Shown one piece after another: positions 1 through 10,845 of a stretch of DNA of 64,000 nt. The notes beneath the pieces are model-generated. The model saw nothing but the letters and a program-made list of their open reading frames with translations, was not told the origin of the DNA and did no database searches. Within the stretch, counting starts at the first letter, position 1, and each line of letters begins with the position of its first letter. The position numbers and the translations under genes are program-made. The stretch comes from Bactericera cockerelli (Eukaryota > Arthropoda > Insecta > Hemiptera > Triozidae): NCBI GenBank assembly GCA_024516035.1, contig CM044955.1, forward strand, positions 15,740,079-15,804,078, in the 5' to 3' direction.

Positions 1-235
1 AACATAACGCAATTACTCGGTTTCGAACCCAGAACTTTTTAACTGTAAACCCCAGGTAGTTGAAAATATTACCAATCAATTTCTCGTGAAAAAATACATA
101 AAATAGAGTATCCAATTGTACAAAAATGTTGAGTTTCAAACATAACACATTTCTCGGATTTCGAACCCTTAACTTTTTAACTGTAAGTCCCAGGTGTATG
201 AAATTACCACCAGTGTATTCTTCAGATAAAAATAC
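1..235. repeat. Two diverged direct copies of a tRNA-like repeat
   Basis: Two units at about 1-115 and 135-235 share the order of blocks 'cataac', 'tttcgaaccc', 'aactttttaactgta', 'cccaggt' and 'aaaatacat'. The block 'tttcgaaccc' reads on the minus strand like a Pol III B box. This looks like two old copies of a short SINE-like unit in tandem. No family was recognised. Confidence 0.4.
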
Positions 236-1560
236 ATGAGTTAACATATTTGGTTTAATTAAAATACTTAATGGCGACTTTTGAGACAAGAAAAACTGTT
301 TTTACATGTATTTTTCCTATGGCGCACATTAAAAGTGGACACTCTGTATACTTGCACAATGTTTCAAGAAAGTGTCTGACTTGTATCCCAGTGAATACCC
401 GCAGCTCCCCAACAAAGGCTGGACGCTAAACCATACTTTTAGACTTTTTACTTGGTCTCACAAATCAGCTACTCGAACTAACCTCACCTATAGCCTGAGT
501 GGCGTTGGGAATAGCCAGGATTTAAATGGTCCATGCAAGTCATAGCCTCGCTGAACGTTGCTTAACTTCAGTGACAGGACGAGACATGGTGTATTTAACG
601 TGCTATGGACGCTGGTTTACCGACATACTAAAACGAATACAGTTTCTGCAGAGCATAAGTCCTAACACTGCCTGCGAAGACTTACCTATAAATTATTTAC
701 ATGAAAAAATGAAAGTTTATGTTAACTGTATGTTCATACATTCTGTCAGCCGTACAATTAGAGATGTGGAGTCCTGTACTAAGCTGCACGTCGTACATGT
801 ATCTAATACTAAACATGGAATATAGCAGATAAAATCTAATATCTATGTATTATAATAATTATATCTTTGTATACTATATGTATGCATGAAAGTAATAAAC
901 AGCACGCGTATAGGAAATTTATGTAAACTTAGTTGTACACTCGGATCCGATCCGTTCGCAAATTTGAAAGTTGTACCAAGACCTCTCTCGTACTCATCTG
1001 CATATTTGAACTTTTGCAGGCGTCTTTTCATATCCTACGTCTGTATGGGCATTATTTATGTACGGGTTGTACGTATTCATTGCCAACATTGTATTTCTAA
1101 ACCATACGACCTTGACCGACCAAGCTATTTCCTTTCCAAGAGTCAAGACTAGTACAGGGTGAGTGAGTAGGTATAGACTAAATCAGGGATACGTACAGAG
1201 TGTGAAAAAAGAGCATTCTGTGTTCTACACAGGTGATAATTGAAATGAGCTACATGGTGTTTAACTGTGTTGAACACAAATGTCTGCCCCCGTTGATACA
1301 AAAAAATAAAACAGATTTGTAGGAAATGTTCACTTTTTCCGTTGACCCTGAGATATTTTTGATCCAGAGTAAGACTCCAACCCTAAACTCCTGGTTGGAA
1401 TTCGACTACCCATTCCACTGAGCTATGGCGGTTGATAGTAGTCTTGAAAAACATACTCTGATAAGTTGAAAAATGTACAAAATAAAACATACAATAAAAA
1501 ATACAGGGTAAAATACAGGCCAATCCAAAGGATCTGAGCGATAGAGACCTATGGGTGAAG
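236..1560. other. Intergenic stretch without a supported gene
   Basis: The short ORFs here (up to 99 codons) show no recognisable domain and no splice context. The segment at about 1378-1436 reads on the minus strand as a tRNA-like head, with a 'ccatagctcagtggaatgg' A-box-like stretch, so it may be a decayed SINE. The text 'gtggacactctgtata' near 335 resembles the terminus of the CAGGGTGTCC foldback family seen at 37672. I see nothing else. Confidence 0.4.
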
Positions 1561-1564
1561 TTAA

Positions 1565-1864
1565 TAATAATAATAATAATAATAATGCTTTTTCTTTGTG
1601 TTATTATGTCACAATTTTAGTGGGTAGCGCAGAATCATAGGACTTTACCACTTTAATTTACAATCTTGTATTATTTTTTTGCCTAAGATTCTGCCACTGA
1701 TCGCTGCTTCACATTAAAGCAGCTACTCATTTTTCCTCACGAGGTATGAGTGGACCCCGAACATCCAAGTACAGAGCAGAAAAAATCCTCCCCCGCTGGG
1801 AATCGAACCCAGGTCACCATGTGTGCAATGCCTAGCGCGCTAACTCGCTCTGCCACAGTGACTA
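1565..1864 (-). mobile_element. SINE family D, full copy (D1)
   Basis: This 300-bp element reads on the minus strand as a tRNA-like head, a body and an ATT-type tail (seen on + as TAATAATAA at the left end). The head carries the same 'gcgcgctaggcattgcacac' stretch and B-box-like 'gggttcgattccc' as the copy at 25587. The element is bracketed by the direct repeat CTATGGGTGAAGTTAA at 1549-1564 and 1865-1880, a clear target-site duplication from retrotransposition. The ORF across the head is fortuitous. Confidence 0.85.
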
Positions 1865-2414
1865 CTATGGGTGAAGTTAAGAATAAGACAACATGCTTCA
1901 AACTGGCTATTGTAGAAGAAATGCTGATTTATATGCAAGTTTCCTTTTATGAAAAGATAAGAAAAGCAAGTTAGGATAATTAGGAGTTAGGATTAATCTG
2001 GAAGCCCTCCTCAAAACCGCAAACAGACAGTCCCCATCTATCAGTCAGTTTAGACACCGCTCAGTCCGCTCACTTACAGATAGCACCTCATGTTCTAGGA
2101 ATGAATGGTTATGATCTCCACAGTCTATTATAATAATAATTATAGATTGGCGATTCCCTGGGTCAATAACACTGGGTCCGTTCACTCGTGGTAAGTCTAT
2201 ACTGCTAGCAGAGACTCTGGTTGGTTCATTCGGTTAGGACGACCACGTCCTTGACCACAGGTACCGGTGAGATGAATAATAATACAGTAGAAATCGTTTA
2301 TAAAATTATGACGACACCGTTTTTTAACGAACAATCGGCTATAGCAAACAAAATCTCCGGTCCCTTGGAGTCTTATGGAAAATTAACATTGGTATCAAAT
2401 CAATATCGGCTTAA

Positions 2415-2792
2415 CTCTTTGACTGCCAGAGCTAATCTTGACATGTTTCCTACCCGGCCAAGCCAAATACGTGTACACTTCCCCACCGGCCAAATGTAAG
2501 CTAGTCTGACACAACTCGAGTTGTGCCGTGGCCCTGGAGGTGTGTGTTTTGTAAATTTGCTTCCTCACAGGTCATGGCACAACTAATGGTATTTGAAAAA
2601 ATAGATTTAAAAACAGTTCTGGAATCCTCAAGACACAGGCTTTCTGGATATACTTAAAAGAAATCTGTAGTGACACAACTCTAGTTGCGACATCGACCTA
2701 AAGATTGCATTTTCAGCACAACTCGAATTGTGCCATGGCCGGGGGGGAAAGTGTACTGGCACAACTCGAGTTGTGCCATGGCAGTCAAAGAG
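2415..2792. mobile_element. piggyBac-type MITE flanked by TTAA
   Basis: The 378-bp element starts TTAA|CTCTTTGACTGCCA and ends TGGCAGTCAAAGAG|TTAA, with the TTAA sites at 2411-2414 and 2793-2796. The terminal inverted repeats are perfect over 14 bp. TTAA targets and termini of the CTCTTTG/CCCTTTG type are typical of the piggyBac superfamily. Inside are several copies of a palindrome, CACAACTCGAGTTGTG, at 2510-2525, about 2672-2687 (degenerate), 2717-2732 and 2758-2776. There is no coding capacity, so it would need a transposase supplied in trans. Confidence 0.75.
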
Positions 2793-3035
2793 TTAAGTGA
2801 ACAAATTTTCAAGTTCCGTCGCTACTTCTTATTAGTTATAACTTATTTTTGATGCTGTGTGAGTAAAACAGAAAACATGTTTAATCCTGCAAAACTTTGT
2901 CAATAAGCGACCTGTCTAATTTAGATCATTTTATTAGCACCTAGAAGTTGGTAATGTTTCAGATTTTGAATTAGTGGATTATGTATGTACCAACATCAAT
3001 ACATACATAAATGTACATTGTTCATAACTTACGAA

Positions 3036-3180
3036 GTTTCCTTATAACGTCGAGGGTCACATAGACGAACTTGTTCCTTATAGCCGAAAAATCGGTTATA
3101 GTGAAAATCGGCTATAACTGCTATAAGGAACAAATCTGTCCGGTCCCTTGAAGTTATAAGGAACGATTTCTACTATAATT
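3036..3180. repeat. Hairpin-rich short repeat, related to 2310-2385
   Basis: The segment contains GTTCCTTATAGC at about 3072 and GCTATAAGGAAC at about 3120, which pair, plus the nested near-repeat 'atcggttata/atcggctata'. The motifs 'atcggctata' and 'ccggtcccttg' also occur at 2333-2370, just upstream of and into the piggyBac MITE. This suggests a dispersed foldback repeat. No family was recognised. Confidence 0.4.
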
Positions 3181-3459
3181 ACTACACCTACCAACATATA
3201 TGAGACGATATAAATGAGTTCAAAGTTTGTCTATTGCAGTCGGCACAGGCAAACGGTTTCCTGTCACACAAAAAAACAAGATACTTCCCAACTTTTCAGG
3301 TGAATCATGACATGAGAAAACGTAGGCAATATGAGGCCTAACGTTATGTAGTTGTACGTTGTGAGATAGTAAATTAAAATAGTACACTCATCATTCATTG
3401 AACATCTCCTACCAAAATAACAAATAAATACATAAAAAGTGGCAAATATTGACTTTCTT

Positions 3460-3497
3460 TCGAAGGATAAGGAAAGTCGTGTGATGTTATTCTAGTA
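3460..3497 (-). repeat. Short end fragment of the J repeat
   Basis: The + strand text 'gataaggaaagtcgtgtgat' is the reverse complement of the left end of the larger repeat at 53082 (atcacacgactttccttatc). It is a small terminal fragment of a dispersed element. Confidence 0.5.
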
Positions 3498-3769
3498 GGT
3501 ATTATGTACTTACGTTGATAGAAGGCTACTTGATGATAGTATTGTAAGGAGCTGAGATATCTTACCTGAAATCAAGAGACACATTGAGATTAATTGGTTT
3601 TTTTATGAAACAATTTTCTTCACCACTAAAATGGTATTAGGTTTTATATTACAGAATAAAAATTACAATGATGTAAGGGTACAGATGAGATTACAAATTG
3701 ATGGGAAAAGTTTAAATGAAGAGTTATGCAGGTGTCATAACAGATACGATACTTTCTCTCTCAGACCAA

Positions 3770-3940
3770 AAGACAATAACACAGCCGATGGCACCCCTAA
3801 CTGAGTTGGCATAAGAAAAGATATATACCCATACCCAGCCGTAAAGTCAGGTAGTAGGAGTGGCAGAACCGAACAACCTGAACCATGAAGAAAGGTTGAC
3901 CAATGCCGACCAAACATGTGTAAGTTTAGGAAAAGGAGAA
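3770..3940 (+). mobile_element. Decayed 3' part of a family F SINE
   Basis: The blocks 'aacaacctgaaccatgaaga' and 'ggttgaccaatgccgacc' match, in order, the 3' body of the family F SINEs (compare 'caaccaacctcaaccgtgtg' and 'caacgtcgaccctgc' at 23382). No head or target-site duplication is visible, so it is an old, 5'-truncated copy. Confidence 0.45.
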
Positions 3941-4494
3941 GTCAAGGAAGATGACAAAAATAATATTAATAGAAGAGAAAGCAATTTCCCGAGATAGGAA
4001 ATACACAAAGCCTTCGCGCGGGATAAGCAATCTCACAAATCACAACAGAAGGGATTCGGAGATGGCAATAAAAGGCGGTGCTCCATTTTATGGGACGTGG
4101 TACAGCATACAAGAGTAAATAGAAAGAGTACACATGCATTATTCAAGGGACTCTCGAAATACCGAACATGGAATCGTGTTATTAACCCAATGTGGGCAAA
4201 AGCCTTTCGAGTTGTAGCTATTTTCAAGACCCTCAAATCTTAAAAGAAATAAAAAGACAAGACCTTCAGTTATGCATGGCCAGTATGGCCAATTGGCCAC
4301 ATGTGTTCATGTTCATCAACAGGAATAAAATGCAAATCACTATTGATGTGTTAATTAGTTTATTGATAACACTATTATATTATCGACCATATGGGGGATT
4401 TTCTCTCGACAAGATAACCCGAAAATCACATTAACCTCATTTGGCCTTAAAAGAATGTACAATTGACGGATAACAATGAAAATACTGTTATACC

Positions 4495-4633
4495 GAACTC
4501 AGTAGCTTGATCGATAAGATAGACTTGTAAACCTGGAGGTCGGCGGTTCAAGTCCCGGTTTCAGCATAGATTTAGAGAAGCGAGTTTGAGTAGTTGTGAT
4601 ATAACGAAAATGATCAACACAAATATGAAAACT
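4495..4633 (+). mobile_element. SINE family C copy (C1)
   Basis: A tRNA-like head ('ctcagtagcttgatcgataa', then B-box-like 'ggttcaagtcccgg') is followed by the short family body ending 'atgatcaacacaaatatgaa'. It closely follows the other C copies at 18914, 40211 and 41746. It lacks a long body and an obvious LINE-derived tail. Confidence 0.75.
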
Positions 4634-4639
4634 TACTGT

Positions 4640-5940
4640 TTGTCTAGTATGGTTTTAAACTTTGCAATGAAAGACAGGCGCCAATGCTAGTTCACTACAG
4701 GCTCAACTTTGCTTAACTTCAGATGATTTGATAAATGGTCAAATTTAATAACCAAAGACGAGAAGTCAGATAACTGTGTTGTGTATTCAACTAGCGGCAT
4801 TAGTGCATCTCGGGTTAACAAGATAAGGGCTCATTTTTATGACTTTCGAAAATTTTACGAGTAGGAGAGACCCTCGTAAATTCCAATATGTCACCTCGTG
4901 TGGTATGCAAGACATGGCCGGGGTACTGTTATGCAAGGAGTGTAGATGAGTAGAAGTGCATATCGGATGCACTATAGTAAGGAGTAACCCTGTCGTTTGA
5001 GAGAAGTGAAATGCGTTTTTAGTGCAACGATGCACCCTTCCATCCCAGGACAGTGAGTTGTAAAGAGTGTTAACTGCGTAATATTCTTTTATTTGCACTA
5101 AAATAAGTTGGTATTTGAAGAAAGAGGAAAAAAAATAATTACACATTATATTAAAAAGAAAAAGGTATGAAAACGGGCTAACAAATACCTACGAGGATAC
5201 GCGTATATTAATTAAATGTCCCAAACAACATATGATGGACAGATAAATTTATAACATGAAAAAAAAACACTAAAATGATTCATCAGATCTTTTCCTGATA
5301 AGAGAAAGAAAATCAAAAAATGGTCTTTTCACTTTTTTGATAAGTACAGTTATGATGTTAGTACTTCCGAATTCTCTCAGATAACAAGAACCCCGTAGCA
5401 TCTACTGAACAGCACTTTCTGTTCATTAGAATTTTTTGACAAACTGGACCATAAGGATCGAAGATGACACTGACATGATAATTCCTACTGCAAGGTCACA
5501 CAATCACACCCTAATTGAAGCAAAAGCCCAGCTCCTTACACGTACGAATATTACAGCCATAACTCAGCAAGCAAGGGGTTGGGGCATCGAGTCCCGGTGA
5601 GTCATTCCACAAAGGTCCAACTTAACTACAGTGGGAAAGAGGAGATCAGGGTGTAACGCACATTCGCTGTGTTTCAAATGATTCAGACGTAGGGATACAC
5701 ATGGTTTAGTGTAGAGGAAAATGTAGGGTATGTTGAACGACATCTTATCAAGTTTTGTCGGAAAATTTTGGAATAAAATGACGAAAACGTACCCAGAATA
5801 ATTCATTTTGCTCTTGAGAAAAAAATTCGCGGCGCGAAACATCTTAGTTATTATTCTGATCATGTGTTTCTTGAAAATGAATTGCCATTTCATTTATTTA
5901 AATATTTAAAATATTTTCAATACGCAAAGACTAATCTAAT
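4640..5940. other. Intergenic stretch without a supported gene
   Basis: Only short ORFs with no recognisable domain are present (the longest are 119 and 109 codons on the minus strand). No repeat family of this window was identified here. I see nothing else that can be supported. Confidence 0.4.
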
Positions 5941-5949
5941 TTATAAATA

Positions 5950-6866
5950 CGAGGTTTGGCTATTAAGTTCGTAGACTCTTCCCATAAAACGATGTGTGTT
6001 TAACCTACCCAACTTTAGTAGTTATACCCTTCAATGTACTCCCCTCCTCTATCCCTATAACGTTCTAAGCAAATTTTCCATTGATCGAAACAGTGGTGGA
6101 GGTCATTTTGTGTGAGGCCTTTCATGACTTCTGCCGGTTTTTTCTTAACGGCATCTACGCTGTCAAATCTGGTACCTTTCAGGGCAGATTTGATTTTTGG
6201 AATAAGTAAAAGTCGCACGGGGCCAGGTCGGGTGAGTAAGGAGGGTGTTCCAACACTGGGATGTTGTACTTGGCCAGGAGCGTCTTCACGAAGAAGGCAC
6301 TGTGGGCTGGCGTATGGCACCATTTTTGCGCAAACTTTTGTCATGTTGAAATTTTCGTGCAAAATTTGTCTCACACATTTTTTATCAATTTTAAGTGTAT
6401 CAGCCATTAGTGTAAGAGGTAACCTACGGTCAGAACGAATCATAACACAAATTTTTTCAATGTTTTCGTCAATTTTTGAGGTTTCGGGGCGACCAGGACA
6501 TGGATCGTCCTCAACATCTTCTTGACCATCTTGAAACCGTTTAAACCACTTATAAAGCGTTGATCTTTTCAAACATGACTCCTGGTACACTGTCTTTAAC
6601 AAAGAAAAAGTTTCACCAGCAAGTTTTACGTAAAATTCAATAATCACTCGTTGCTCAACGTTTGTATCAATCATAATTCCGGCAAAATTAAAAAAGGTGT
6701 CTTGCGCGTCGGGCTATCACAACAGAACTAATTACAGTACAGGCATGTGTCAGCTATGAATCAAAACACAAGACTTGAAGCTGTCTAAATATGTTTATCA
6801 TATCTTTCTAACATGGACAGCTTTTGCGTAGCGGCTCGCGTCTACGAACTTAATAGCCAAACCTCG
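5950..6866 (-). mobile_element. mariner element, internally deleted
   Basis: The element has perfect terminal inverted repeats of about 27 bp, beginning CGAGGTTTGGCTATTAAG on both ends (5950-5976 and 6840-6866). It is flanked by TA on each side (5948-5949 and 6867-6868), the duplication made by Tc1/mariner transposases. At 917 bp it is shorter than the roughly 1.3 kb usual for mariner elements, and the lost part lies in the transposase catalytic core. It could still be moved by a transposase supplied in trans because both ends are intact. Confidence 0.9.
6015..6674 (-). pseudogene. mariner transposase remnant
   Basis: The 219-codon ORF keeps the N-terminal paired DNA-binding region (helix-turn-helix around residues 1-100, with 'YKWFKRFQDG' and 'GRPETSKIDENI') and a recognisable C-terminus (LTQNDLHHCFDQWKICLERY). 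Intact mariner transposases are about 345 residues with a D,D34D triad. Here the sequence jumps, near 6320, from 'KVCAKMVP' into material that should follow the second catalytic aspartate. The next ~100 bp are read out of frame: another minus-strand frame holds the expected 'YSPDLAPCDF' block carrying the third aspartate. The first two aspartates are deleted, so the protein cannot be catalytic. The 137-codon + strand ORF over the same bases is a shadow. Confidence 0.85.
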
Positions 6867-6869
6867 TAT

Positions 6870-7340
6870 GTACTAAAGCTCAATTCTGTGGAATATGTGG
6901 GTTGGGGGAAATAAATATAAACCAAAAATTTCTTTCACATTCTTTCTGTGGTTAGAGCAAGAGCACTGGTTATGAAATTTTGAACACAGTATCAAACTTT
7001 ACTTGCTCCTAGATGAAATCGAAGTACTTCAACCAAAAGACCTACTTCATACTACTGTCACACCCACTCAACTGCTTGACATTACCTTGACCACTTTCTC
7101 AGTGGTAATTATTCTGGGAATGGTCATGCCAAAATGATGAAGACAATGAGAGGATATTTCACTATAAGGAAGATGGTAGGTACTTCTCAAGTTCTAGGTC
7201 CCAGGTCCCTCTCATGTGTATGTAGGTGGCACAATGGAAAGAATAAAACAAATGATATATTCATCAGGGTTTCTCAACAAACAAAAAAATACCTCTGCCG
7301 AGGTGTGAAGAACGCCCTATGCAAAGAAAAATACATACTA
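6870..7340. other. No supported feature
   Basis: The sequence is AT-rich with a 69-codon ORF lacking recognisable features. I see nothing that can be supported. Confidence 0.3.
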
Positions 7341-7538
7341 TAATAATAATAATATCGCCTAATTTGTACTGCCCCATTAGGACTTTTAAGTCCCATTATT
7401 CCAGAAGTAAGCCTTAAGACGTATTATTATGCGGTAAAAATTCCAAATGGGCGGATAACTTGTCATGTCCCGGCTGGGTTTCGAACCCGCGACCTGTGGA
7501 TTCACAGAGTGCCGCCTTTACCATTGAGCTACCGGAAC
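7341..7538 (-). mobile_element. SINE family A copy (A1)
   Basis: The minus strand reads as a tRNA-like head starting GTTCCGGTAGCTCAATGG, with B-box-like 'gggtttcgaaccc' seen on +. The family body follows ('cattatt', 'taaaagtcctaat'), then 'ggcgatatt' and an ATT tail. On + the tail is TAATAATAATAATATCGCC at the left end. It belongs with the copies at 37098, 49736 and 51318. Confidence 0.8.
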
Positions 7539-7679
7539 AGACAATCGTGATCAGTTCGATATTGGATTTCACTTCCACCTAACGTCTTATGTTGCGCCTG
7601 ATCATAATATTCGTTATCAATTTTTTCCCAAGGTTAGTTTCCTCGGTTTTCACTGGCCAGTCCGTACTTTGAGAACCAG

Positions 7680-7830
7680 ATCTCATCACGCTCCGTCACA
7701 CGAAACTCTACACCGCGCCATCAGCCCACATCCCACGCCCGAGACGGCACTTCTCAGTCCAATTAGAATAGCCGGAGTGAGTGACGGGCCTGTAACTCGT
7801 GCGTGACTCATTCGGGCGCCCACACAAACA
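7680..7830. other. Small GC-richer, CpG-containing segment
   Basis: This stretch is richer in GC and CpG than its surroundings, with 'caccgcgcc', 'cacgcccgagacggc', 'gacgggcc' and 'ttcgggcgccc'. It has no domain-bearing ORF. It may be an unmethylated regulatory segment or just an old GC-rich repeat, and the sequence alone does not decide. Confidence 0.2.
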
Positions 7831-8000
7831 CTCCAAAAACAAACGAAATAAAATTCCAACTAAAGCAAACGAAGGAAAATATATTGTAAAAATTATAATC
7901 AATCAGGCCAATAATGTTCGATTATTCGTGTTATAATGGCTTGCAGTGTTCGAAAAGATTACCTATTTACAGTATTACTGAAGCCAGTTAAAAATTAACT

Positions 8001-8190
8001 GGTGTGACATCAAACGACTATCCTTATCCCCCGAAAAGAAGCCGAATTCCGCCACTGCTGACTCAACAGTAAGAGATAGAAAAAAGTTAAAACCGAATTC
8101 GTAATCAGCACTTCAAAATCATTGGATTTGATATGGCACAACCCCCATCAAGGATAAATAGTAAAAAAAGTTAGTCACAGCGACAATACC
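8001..8190 (+). repeat. Dispersed repeat J, partial copy (J1)
   Basis: The segment matches the first ~190 bp of the repeat at 53082. The best-conserved block is 'tcgtaatcagcac', then 'tcaaaatcattggatttgat', then 'cacaacccccatc' and 'gataaata'. Only the left portion of the element is present here. Confidence 0.65.
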
Positions 8191-8199
8191 TACCCGTTT

Positions 8200-9590
8200 T
8201 TGTGCACGGAACAAAATTAAAAACTTACCAAGGCATGTCAGTAAGGGTACTATACATACATAGGTGTGTTTTACGTTTGAACTTTTCTCTGGTCATTTGA
8301 AATGTCTTCAGGTACAGTAATAATTTTAAGAGGGAGATATAGGTCGATTTTTCCAAAATTTCTCACTATTTTACCGTTACTGCCGGTTGCTGTGAAATGT
8401 TGCTGTTCACAAAGATTATTGGAAAGATACACCGGACACATATTTCCACACTTCAGTGTTTGTAGATCACATGTGATGGGCGTGGCATCTACTGCCTACT
8501 TGGGTCTTCTCCGCAGAACTGCCAGAGAGATTATCTTGTAGAGTAAATCATCCAAATCGACTCCCATCAACATCAGGCGGACTCTGCCCACGCGAACTAA
8601 TTGGTCTACATGAGAGCGTGAAGTTCTAGGAATTGCTCAGCTTGGCGATTCTAGGGAACTGAAAATGATAACTTGCTACAGATGTGCATGATTCGGGGGA
8701 AATAAATGCTACCTAGCATGAATGAATGAATTGATTAGTTGATGACTGTAACTTGGAAAGAACTTCAAAAGTTTGGATGTTGTACTACTCCCGTTTGATT
8801 GGCAAATGAACTACTCACCAGCGATTTAAAAGAGCAATATGCCAAACAAATACCCAAAAAAATTTTAATCCTATAACGAAATTCGAAGTACCAGAAAACA
8901 TAGTTACAATCATAGGAATTGAATGGCCTACGCTTCAAACCGCTTACGCTTCCATCAAGGCTGTAATTTCCTCTGAACCAAAGTATGGAATAGTGATTGC
9001 ACCATATTGTCCTCATGGATAATTACTCGGTGAGTTCCATGGTTGTCATTTCGTCATCAGAACCAGACAGACCATTACCGTCATGTCGGAATGAACCGTA
9101 TCACCACATATCCGGTCCAACTTGTAATCGAGTAAGAGTTTATACGTATAATCGCGTGTGAGTAGCCTCTGTGGGTATCGCACTGGATTAGAATACAGAA
9201 GGCCGGGATTCGATTTGAGGTAGAGTAGAAATTTTGCTAAGGAGCGAACAATGGATATTACATGTACCAGTAAGGCAGTTTTACGTGTTACTCAACAAAG
9301 AGGGGTACTTTGAGATGGATGAGTGCAGTAATCTACACTAAAAGCTTCAACAGTGGTTGTTTTATGGCTAAAGGTGAACTTATAATGTGTATACCTATAT
9401 AATTAAAGCGCCACCAAAAAAAAATACTAACAAACATATAAGTATGAGTGTTATAAATGAGAGAACAGGCTCTATTTCTTCGAACATACAATAACGTAGG
9501 CTCTAACTTAGAAGAAGGAGCGTCTACATTCTCACTAAACTTCGGAAACAATAAATAAAACACAAAGAACACACCCATTTATTTACACTC
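8200..9590. other. Intergenic stretch with a tRNA-like fragment
   Basis: No gene is supported. The segment at about 9164-9235 ('gcctctgtgggtatcgcact' then 'gggattcgattt') resembles a degenerate tRNA-derived SINE head. Short ORFs (62-83 codons) have no recognisable features. Confidence 0.3.
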
Positions 9591-9591
9591 A

Positions 9592-9671
9592 TTATTCTCC
9601 TATTTGTTATTAGAAATATTCTCCTATTTGTTATTAGAAGTATTCTCATTATTCTCTTATTTGTTATTGCT
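9592..9671 (+). repeat. Short tandem repeat, ~30-bp unit
   Basis: The unit 'tattctcctatttgttatta' followed by 'gaa' repeats about two and a half times, the last unit having an inserted 'attattctc' and 'cttatttgttattg'. It is a young, local tandem duplication. Confidence 0.6.
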
Positions 9672-9764
9672 CTGCTTGAGAATAGATTAGTGGGAGAACA
9701 CTATCGGAAGAAGCATGGAGTTCATTCCTATATCGGATAATTACCCTCAGCCTGAGTAAACAGA

Positions 9765-9880
9765 ACAGCACGTGGGTTGGGTGGAAGAGAGACACGTGTC
9801 TGAGGGCGAGGCTAGCCGCGGCGACGTCAGGAAGTACACACGTGTAATCTGACGGAATAAATATCCGTACTCATTGCCTA
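9765..9880 (+). promoter_or_regulatory. Possible promoter region of the downstream gene
   Basis: The stretch is CpG-rich for this window and holds a CACGTG E-box ('agcacgtggg', near 9770) and two further ACACGTGT sites (near 9794 and 9839). It also has a CRE-like half site ('gacgtcag') and a TATA-like 'aataaatat' at about 9858. It lies about 450 bp upstream of the first well supported exon of the + strand gene. Promoter function is inferred from position and motif density only. Confidence 0.25.
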
Positions 9881-10039
9881 AACTGTTTTAAATGTTTCGT
9901 GTTTATTACCCATAACCTGTGAGCGGCTGAACCTCTGAGGTATAGAAGGCATTCCCAATCGATCGCTATCAAAATTGATTATTTCTGTGCACATTATAAG
10001 TAAATACCAGTAAAGAACCTATACCATATTTGGTATAGG

Positions 10040-10228
10040 TTCAAAAATATCTCAATAATGAGAATTCCAGAAATGCCCTCAAGCGACCAGAACTAATCAA
10101 CGAAGCGTCGAAGCCCGAAAGATGCAATTCTTCCCGACCACACATCAACTGCGAAACTACCAAACACCTCAAACGTTTACGATTCTATCCAGTCAACACA
10201 TTTTGGACACAAAATAGCCCTCCTCTAG
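10040..10228 (+). CDS. Probable upstream exon of the unrecognised spliced gene
   Basis: One + strand frame stays open from about 10040 through 10228 and reads as ordinary-looking protein (for example 'ALKRPELINEASKPE' and 'HLKRLRFYPVNTFW'). It would end CTA-G before a GT at 10229, in phase 1, and the next exon starts at 10333 with two bases that complete the codon (G+TC, Val). The donor (G|GTTACA) is weak and the 5' boundary is not identifiable: no ATG opens this frame, so a further upstream exon would be needed. Confidence 0.4.
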
Positions 10229-10332
10229 GTTACACGATTATAATTAACTCGGGTCGGGTGTATTCAAATTCTGACCAAGCTATTGAGAGAATATTTCTCC
10301 TACATCCTAAATTTTTAGTAAATCTCTTGCAG

Positions 10333-10845
10333 TCCACATGCACGCGCACGCACAACACGACCACCACTGCCCCCACATCTACACGACATACGTTCGCGAA
10401 CAGTTCGCACCTTTCGTTCAGAGTCATCTAGACGCTGTCTGGCAAGCAGATCAGTTTGCCCGCATCTCCCACGTCCTGTCTGGGGAGAACTACCTCCAAC
10501 CTCCTGAGTTTCCAATGAGAGGCCCCCGAACATGGAGCACCAAACACATCCTCAGCTGGCTGTGTGAACAGACAAAGCAGGACCAATCATTCGGTACCAC
10601 GACTTTGCAAAACAGACCCATTAAGAAAGTCATAAAAGGACCCTCATGTTCGGCAAAAGCGACGAACACATCTTCCTCCGACGCTTTAGTCTCCAGACAG
10701 CAGCTGATGAGCTACAAAGACGTGCTCTACCAGCTGTATGCCGTCATGGACAATCTACACATTCACTGGAAACTAAAGCAAGTGATTTCTAAACGGTTCT
10801 CCATGTTTCTCCTGCACAAGAAATTGCTCAAGCCTTATGTAGCAG
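10333..10845 (+). CDS. Exon of the unrecognised spliced gene (171 codons)
   Basis: The acceptor is 'aaatctcttgcag|TC', with an upstream pyrimidine-rich tract. The frame is open to the donor GCA-G|GTAACA at 10846. Residues include a His-rich run ('HAHAQHDHHCPH') and a segment rich in Lys/Leu near the end ('MFLLHKKLLKPYV'). If the preceding exon is wrong, ATG 10338 could instead be the start codon. Without splicing, the same frame would run 14 codons further to a stop at 10889. Confidence 0.65.

Noticed and set aside
6112..6525. 137-codon + strand ORF
   Set aside because: It lies antisense to the mariner transposase remnant and has no domain of its own.
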